Source: an uncultured Methylococcaceae bacterium
GTDB lineage: Bacteria > Pseudomonadota > Gammaproteobacteria > Methylococcales > Methylomonadaceae
Assembly: GCA_903944165.1 (NCBI GenBank)
Contig: CAJAQT010000097.1
Coordinates: forward strand, 1 to 33,406
Length of the DNA stretch: 33,406 nucleotides
Direction: 5' to 3'
Shown: one piece after another, positions 29,493 to 33,406 of the stretch
Position numbering within the stretch: the stretch's first letter is position 1
Layout: each line of letters starts with the position of its first letter
The notes under the pieces: generated by a model
Seen by the model: only the letters and a program-made list of their open reading frames with translations
The model's database searches: none
Told to the model about the DNA's origin: nothing
Position numbers and translations under genes: made by a program

Positions 29493-30416
29493 ATGATTAA
29501 ACAGCGTACTTTAAAAAATACTATCAGAGCAACAGGTGTAGGACTCCACACAGGAGAAAAAGTTTTTTTAACGTTAAGGCCTGCGGATGCTAATACAGGA
29601 ATTCGTTTTCGTCGTGTTGATTTAGCCGAGCCAGTGACCATTCAGGCAACGCCAAGTAATGTTGGGGAAACAGTGTTATCCACCACTTTAGTTGCGGGTA
29701 ACGTTAAAATTTCAACCATTGAACATTTATTGTCAGCCTTAGCAGGCTTGGGCATCGACAATGCCATTATTGATGTTAGTGCTGCCGAAGTCCCTATTAT
29801 GGATGGTAGTGCTGGGCCGTTTGTGTTTTTATTGCAATCAGCAGGGGTTCAAGAATTAGATAGCCCTAAACAATATTTGCGTATTAAACAAAGCGTACGT
29901 GTTGAAGAAGGTGATAAATGGGCATCGTTTGAGCCATTTGATGGTTTTAAAGTAACCTTCACCATTGATTTTGAACATCCTGCTTTTGAAGATGACGTAA
30001 AAACGGCCACTATGGATTTTTCTTCAACAACATTTGTAAAAGAAGTGAGTCGTGCTAGAACTTTCGGCTTTATGAAAGACATTGATATGTTGCGAAAAAA
30101 TAATCTAGCATTAGGGGGTAGTTTAGATAATGCCATTGTTGTGGACGACGATAAAATTTTAAATGAAGATGGTTTAAGGTGTGCAGATGAATTTGTAAAA
30201 CACAAAATTCTCGATGCCATTGGCGACCTATACCTACTAGGCTACAGTTTAATTGGTGAGTTTACTGGTTATAAATCAGGACATGGTTTAAATAATAAAC
30301 TGTTGCTGCGTTTGTTAGAAGAGAAAGACGCATGGGAAATGGTTACGTTTGATAATGAAAAAGACGCTCCGATTTCTTTTATGCGTTCTGCTGAATCACA
30401 ACGGACAGAATCGTAA
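29493..30416 (+). CDS. lpxC: UDP-3-O-acyl-N-acetylglucosamine deacetylase
   Basis: [101 protein letters not shown]. Confidence 0.98.
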   Translation: MIKQRTLKNTIRATGVGLHTGEKVFLTLRPADANTGIRFRRVDLAEPVTIQATPSNVGETVLSTTLVAGNVKISTIEHLLSALAGLGIDNAIIDVSAAEVPIMDGSAGPFVFLLQSAGVQELDSPKQYLRIKQSVRVEEGDKWASFEPFDGFKVTFTIDFEHPAFEDDVKTATMDFSSTTFVKEVSRARTFGFMKDIDMLRKNNLALGGSLDNAIVVDDDKILNEDGLRCADEFVKHKILDAIGDLYLLGYSLIGEFTGYKSGHGLNNKLLLRLLEEKDAWEMVTFDNEKDAPISFMRSAESQRTES

Positions 30417-30419
30417 TTA

Positions 30420-30881
30420 TTAAGGCTGCTTTTTTGCCCGCGCTAAGGTTGCTGTTAATTTTACTAATGCCGTTTTAAAATCACTAGGCGCTAAGGCCTC
30501 GCAATCGTTTTGCATGGCTAAAATTGTTGGTTTAGTAGGAATGATTGGTGGTGTTTTAATATCTTTATTAACCCCTGTGGTGACAGTTAATAGTCTAATT
30601 TTAACTGTTTCAACAGGCGCGCCACTTTCTTCTTTAATCGTCTGCGCCAAAACTTCGCTATAAAAACGTAACTGACTAGCCCAAATAGCCGCATCAGTAT
30701 AGACAATTAACCCTCTATTTTTAACTAAACAATGCACAACATGAGTAGCTAATTGCTTTGGGAGAACATTTTTTACTTTACGCATTAAACGTTTATGTAC
30801 GGTAATTTGCCCCTCATAAAAAGCAATGGTGCGATTAAAATGTCCTAATGGGGCAGTAAAAAAAGGCTTTTTTTTGCTCAT
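30420..30881 (-). CDS. dciA: DUF721 / DciA-type protein (DnaB-helicase operator family)
   Basis: 153 aa; LPKQLATHVVHCLVKNRGLIVYTDAAIWASQLRFYSEVL typical of the DUF721 core, located next to lpxC as in other gammaproteobacteria. Confidence 0.75.
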   Translation of the reverse strand: MSKKKPFFTAPLGHFNRTIAFYEGQITVHKRLMRKVKNVLPKQLATHVVHCLVKNRGLIVYTDAAIWASQLRFYSEVLAQTIKEESGAPVETVKIRLLTVTTGVNKDIKTPPIIPTKPTILAMQNDCEALAPSDFKTALVKLTATLARAKKQP

Positions 30882-30935
30882 AGTTTAGTGATTGCAGGCT
30901 TATTGAGATGAGTAAAATTAACACATTATTTAATT

Positions 30936-31505
30936 ATGTTTTACGTTAAAACTGAGTATCGTATTGATTACCTACTAAAAAAATCTCGCTTCATTGGCAT
31001 TATAACGCCATGTTTAACAGAGCAAGAGGTATCGAACACATTACATCAATTACATCAAGAATATGCAGATGCGAGTCATATTGTATTTGCCTATCAGCTA
31101 AAAACGCCAACTGGACTAATTTATCGTTTTCATGATGCTGGAGAACCTACAGGAACAGCGGGAAAGCCAATTTATCAACAATTAGAAGGTAAGCATCTCG
31201 TTAATGTCGTCATTTCAGTGGTAAGGTATTTTGGCGGCATTAAATTGGGGGCAGGTGGTTTAACACGCGCTTATGGTAACACCACTAGGCAACTTATCGA
31301 GGCGGCTGAGCTTGTGCCCTATATCGAATGGACTTCCTTAACGCTGGTTTTAGCCTATCAAGAATTTCCCGCGTTTGAATACTTCTTAAAAAAACTTGAG
31401 GGACGAATCATAGAGCAAGTTTTTATGGAATGCATAAACTTACTTATAGAACTTCCCCAACAGCATGTAGCACAGCTTTTAGCACGTTATCCAGCGCTGT
31501 ATTAA
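30936..31505 (+). CDS. YigZ/IMPACT family protein
   Basis: KKSRFIGIITPCLTEQE, DASHIVFAYQL, FHDAGEPTGTAGKPIYQQLEGKHLVNVVISVVRYFGGIKLGAGGLTRAYGNTTRQLIE. Confidence 0.95.
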   Translation: MFYVKTEYRIDYLLKKSRFIGIITPCLTEQEVSNTLHQLHQEYADASHIVFAYQLKTPTGLIYRFHDAGEPTGTAGKPIYQQLEGKHLVNVVISVVRYFGGIKLGAGGLTRAYGNTTRQLIEAAELVPYIEWTSLTLVLAYQEFPAFEYFLKKLEGRIIEQVFMECINLLIELPQQHVAQLLARYPALY

Positions 31506-31537
31506 AGGATTTCTACGCGATGATCAGCAGGTAAGCG

Positions 31538-31582
31538 GGTAGGCATGAAATTATGCACTGCGGCATCGTAGCCTACCGTTTT
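31538..31582 (+). terminator. Possible intrinsic terminator after the yigZ-like gene
   Basis: GGTAGGC (31538-31544) / GCCTACC (31571-31577) with an internal GCAT/ATGC mini-hairpin, followed by GTTTTAG. Confidence 0.45.
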
Positions 31583-31599
31583 AGACCTTTAAAAAAGTG

Positions 31600-32565
<966 letters not shown>

Positions 32566-32618
32566 CTAACAGTTTTAAAAGCCTCAACAAATACCTTAGG
32601 GAAAATATTATTTTCTAT

Positions 32619-32716
32619 ATCAGTGTTCCCATATTTTCACCTACCCAGGAGCGCTTTAGAAAGCCATTGGCCTGAACATTTCCTTATTATCCTTGGTTTT
32701 AGGGGGGAACACTGAT
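32619..32716. repeat. 98-bp element bounded by 12-bp perfect inverted repeats (MITE/foldback-like)
   Basis: ATCAGTGTTCCC (32619-32630) and GGGAACACTGAT (32705-32716), no ORF inside. Confidence 0.6.
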
Positions 32717-32827
32717 GATTTCACTTTTAAAAAATAACAGTTCTAATCAAATATCGTCATCAGCTATGTAAACGCGCTGGAGCCTTGCCTTGGCTCATCT
32801 ACATGAATAACGTTCATTACCCCATAC

Positions 32828-32852
32828 GTTATCCACAGAAAATGTGGATAAC
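32828..32852. promoter_or_regulatory. Inverted pair of consensus DnaA boxes / perfect palindrome
   Basis: GTTATCCACA-GAAAA-TGTGGATAAC: two exact TTATCCACA boxes on opposite strands, 5 bp apart. Confidence 0.55.
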
Positions 32853-33037
32853 TCTGTTATAAAAGAGCGATTTTTTAATTCAACACTTTGAATTACTATG
32901 TATTTATTCGGATTGTCTAAAACTTATTCGAGATTAATAGGCTCGCAACCTTAATGAGGTAATATAGGCATCACTTATATGCTAAATTTAAGTCAGCTTA
33001 GGTGTTTCAATAATTGTATCGTTCCCACGCTGGAGCG

Positions 33038-33255
33038 TCACTGCGATTAAGTTAAGGATTAATGTATTAAATATCAATGTGTTGTGTGTTGTATAAATCC
33101 CCCTCAGTCCCCCTTTTCCAAAGGAAGAAGACTGTTTTCATACCATGTTAGAGCAAAAGCCAATAATTCCCCCCTTTGAAAAAGGGGGGTTAGGGGGGAT
33201 TTATCAACATAACTATCTGCTTTATTGACGATTTTCCTTAACTTAATGGCAGTGA
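33038..33255. mobile_element. Nested MITE-like palindromic element (~218 bp)
   Basis: Outer arms TCACTGCGATTAAGTTAAGGA (33038-33058) vs reverse complement of 33235-33255 (TCACTGCCATTAAGTTAAGGA, 1 mismatch). Inner arms ATAAATCCCCCTCAGTCCCCCTTTT (from about 33094) vs reverse complement of AAAGGGGGGTTAGGGGGGATTTAT (to about 33205). Internal perfect hairpin CCCCCCTTT-GAA-AAAGGGGGG (33169-33189). Confidence 0.65.
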
Positions 33256-33390
33256 GCGTTTGCCTGTGACCAAATCGGTGATTAAGGCTTCGCGGTATTC
33301 TTTTATGGCGGTGATTTCTTGTTGCCGACATTCCGCACCCTCATTACCCAGAACAGGCATATAACTGAACATAACGCTCACCGAGTACGT
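33238..33390 (-). pseudogene. Fragment resembling the C-terminus of a type I restriction specificity subunit (HsdS)
   Basis: Reverse-strand translation ...ECRQQEITAIKEYREALITDLVTGKRSLPLS*, matching the HsdS C-terminal 'LKEYRxALITxxVTGK' pattern. In-frame stop (TGA) at 33391-33393, so not continuous with an intact hsdS in this frame. Confidence 0.5.
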
Positions 33391-33406
33391 TCAGCAGCGG
33401 GTGATG

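Noticed and set aside
33104-33331. 75-aa minus-strand ORF MSATRNHRHKRIPRSL...PLTPLFQRGE...
   Set aside because: It runs through the palindromic repeat (PLTPLFQRGE is a typical translation of the CCCCCTTT..AAAGGGGG repeat) and is out of frame with the HsdS-like peptide; treated as spurious.

Overview
The window is mostly a conserved, low-GC gammaproteobacterial chromosome segment carrying nadC, pssA, leuA, rimK, zapA, a zapB-like gene, ygfB/UPF0149, pepP, ubiH, bamE, selO, rho, trxA, rhlB, yrfG-like, nudE, batD, zapE, lpxC, dciA (DUF721), yigZ/IMPACT and hemF. Two parts look less ordinary. (1) A signalling block at about 6.1-14.2 kb has a response-regulator phosphodiesterase (REC-DUF3369-degenerate GGDEF-intact EAL) with a soluble PAS histidine kinase. 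It is divergent from a tightly coupled three-gene unit: STAS anti-sigma antagonist, RsbW-like HATPase, and a short NAD-glutamate dehydrogenase lacking the usual N-terminal region. The shared intergenic region holds two copies of the palindrome CAGTA-AAAA-TACTG plus further AATACT(G) half-sites. This is my best candidate for an undescribed regulatory system: partner-switch control of glutamate catabolism. (2) A repeat-rich intergenic region at 32.5-33.4 kb contains a 98-bp element with 12-bp perfect inverted termini, a perfect pair of inverted consensus DnaA boxes (GTTATCCACA-GAAAA-TGTGGATAAC), a nested ~218-bp MITE-like palindrome, and an apparent HsdS C-terminal fragment at the window edge. 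All calls come from reading the sequence and provided ORFs; no database search was run.
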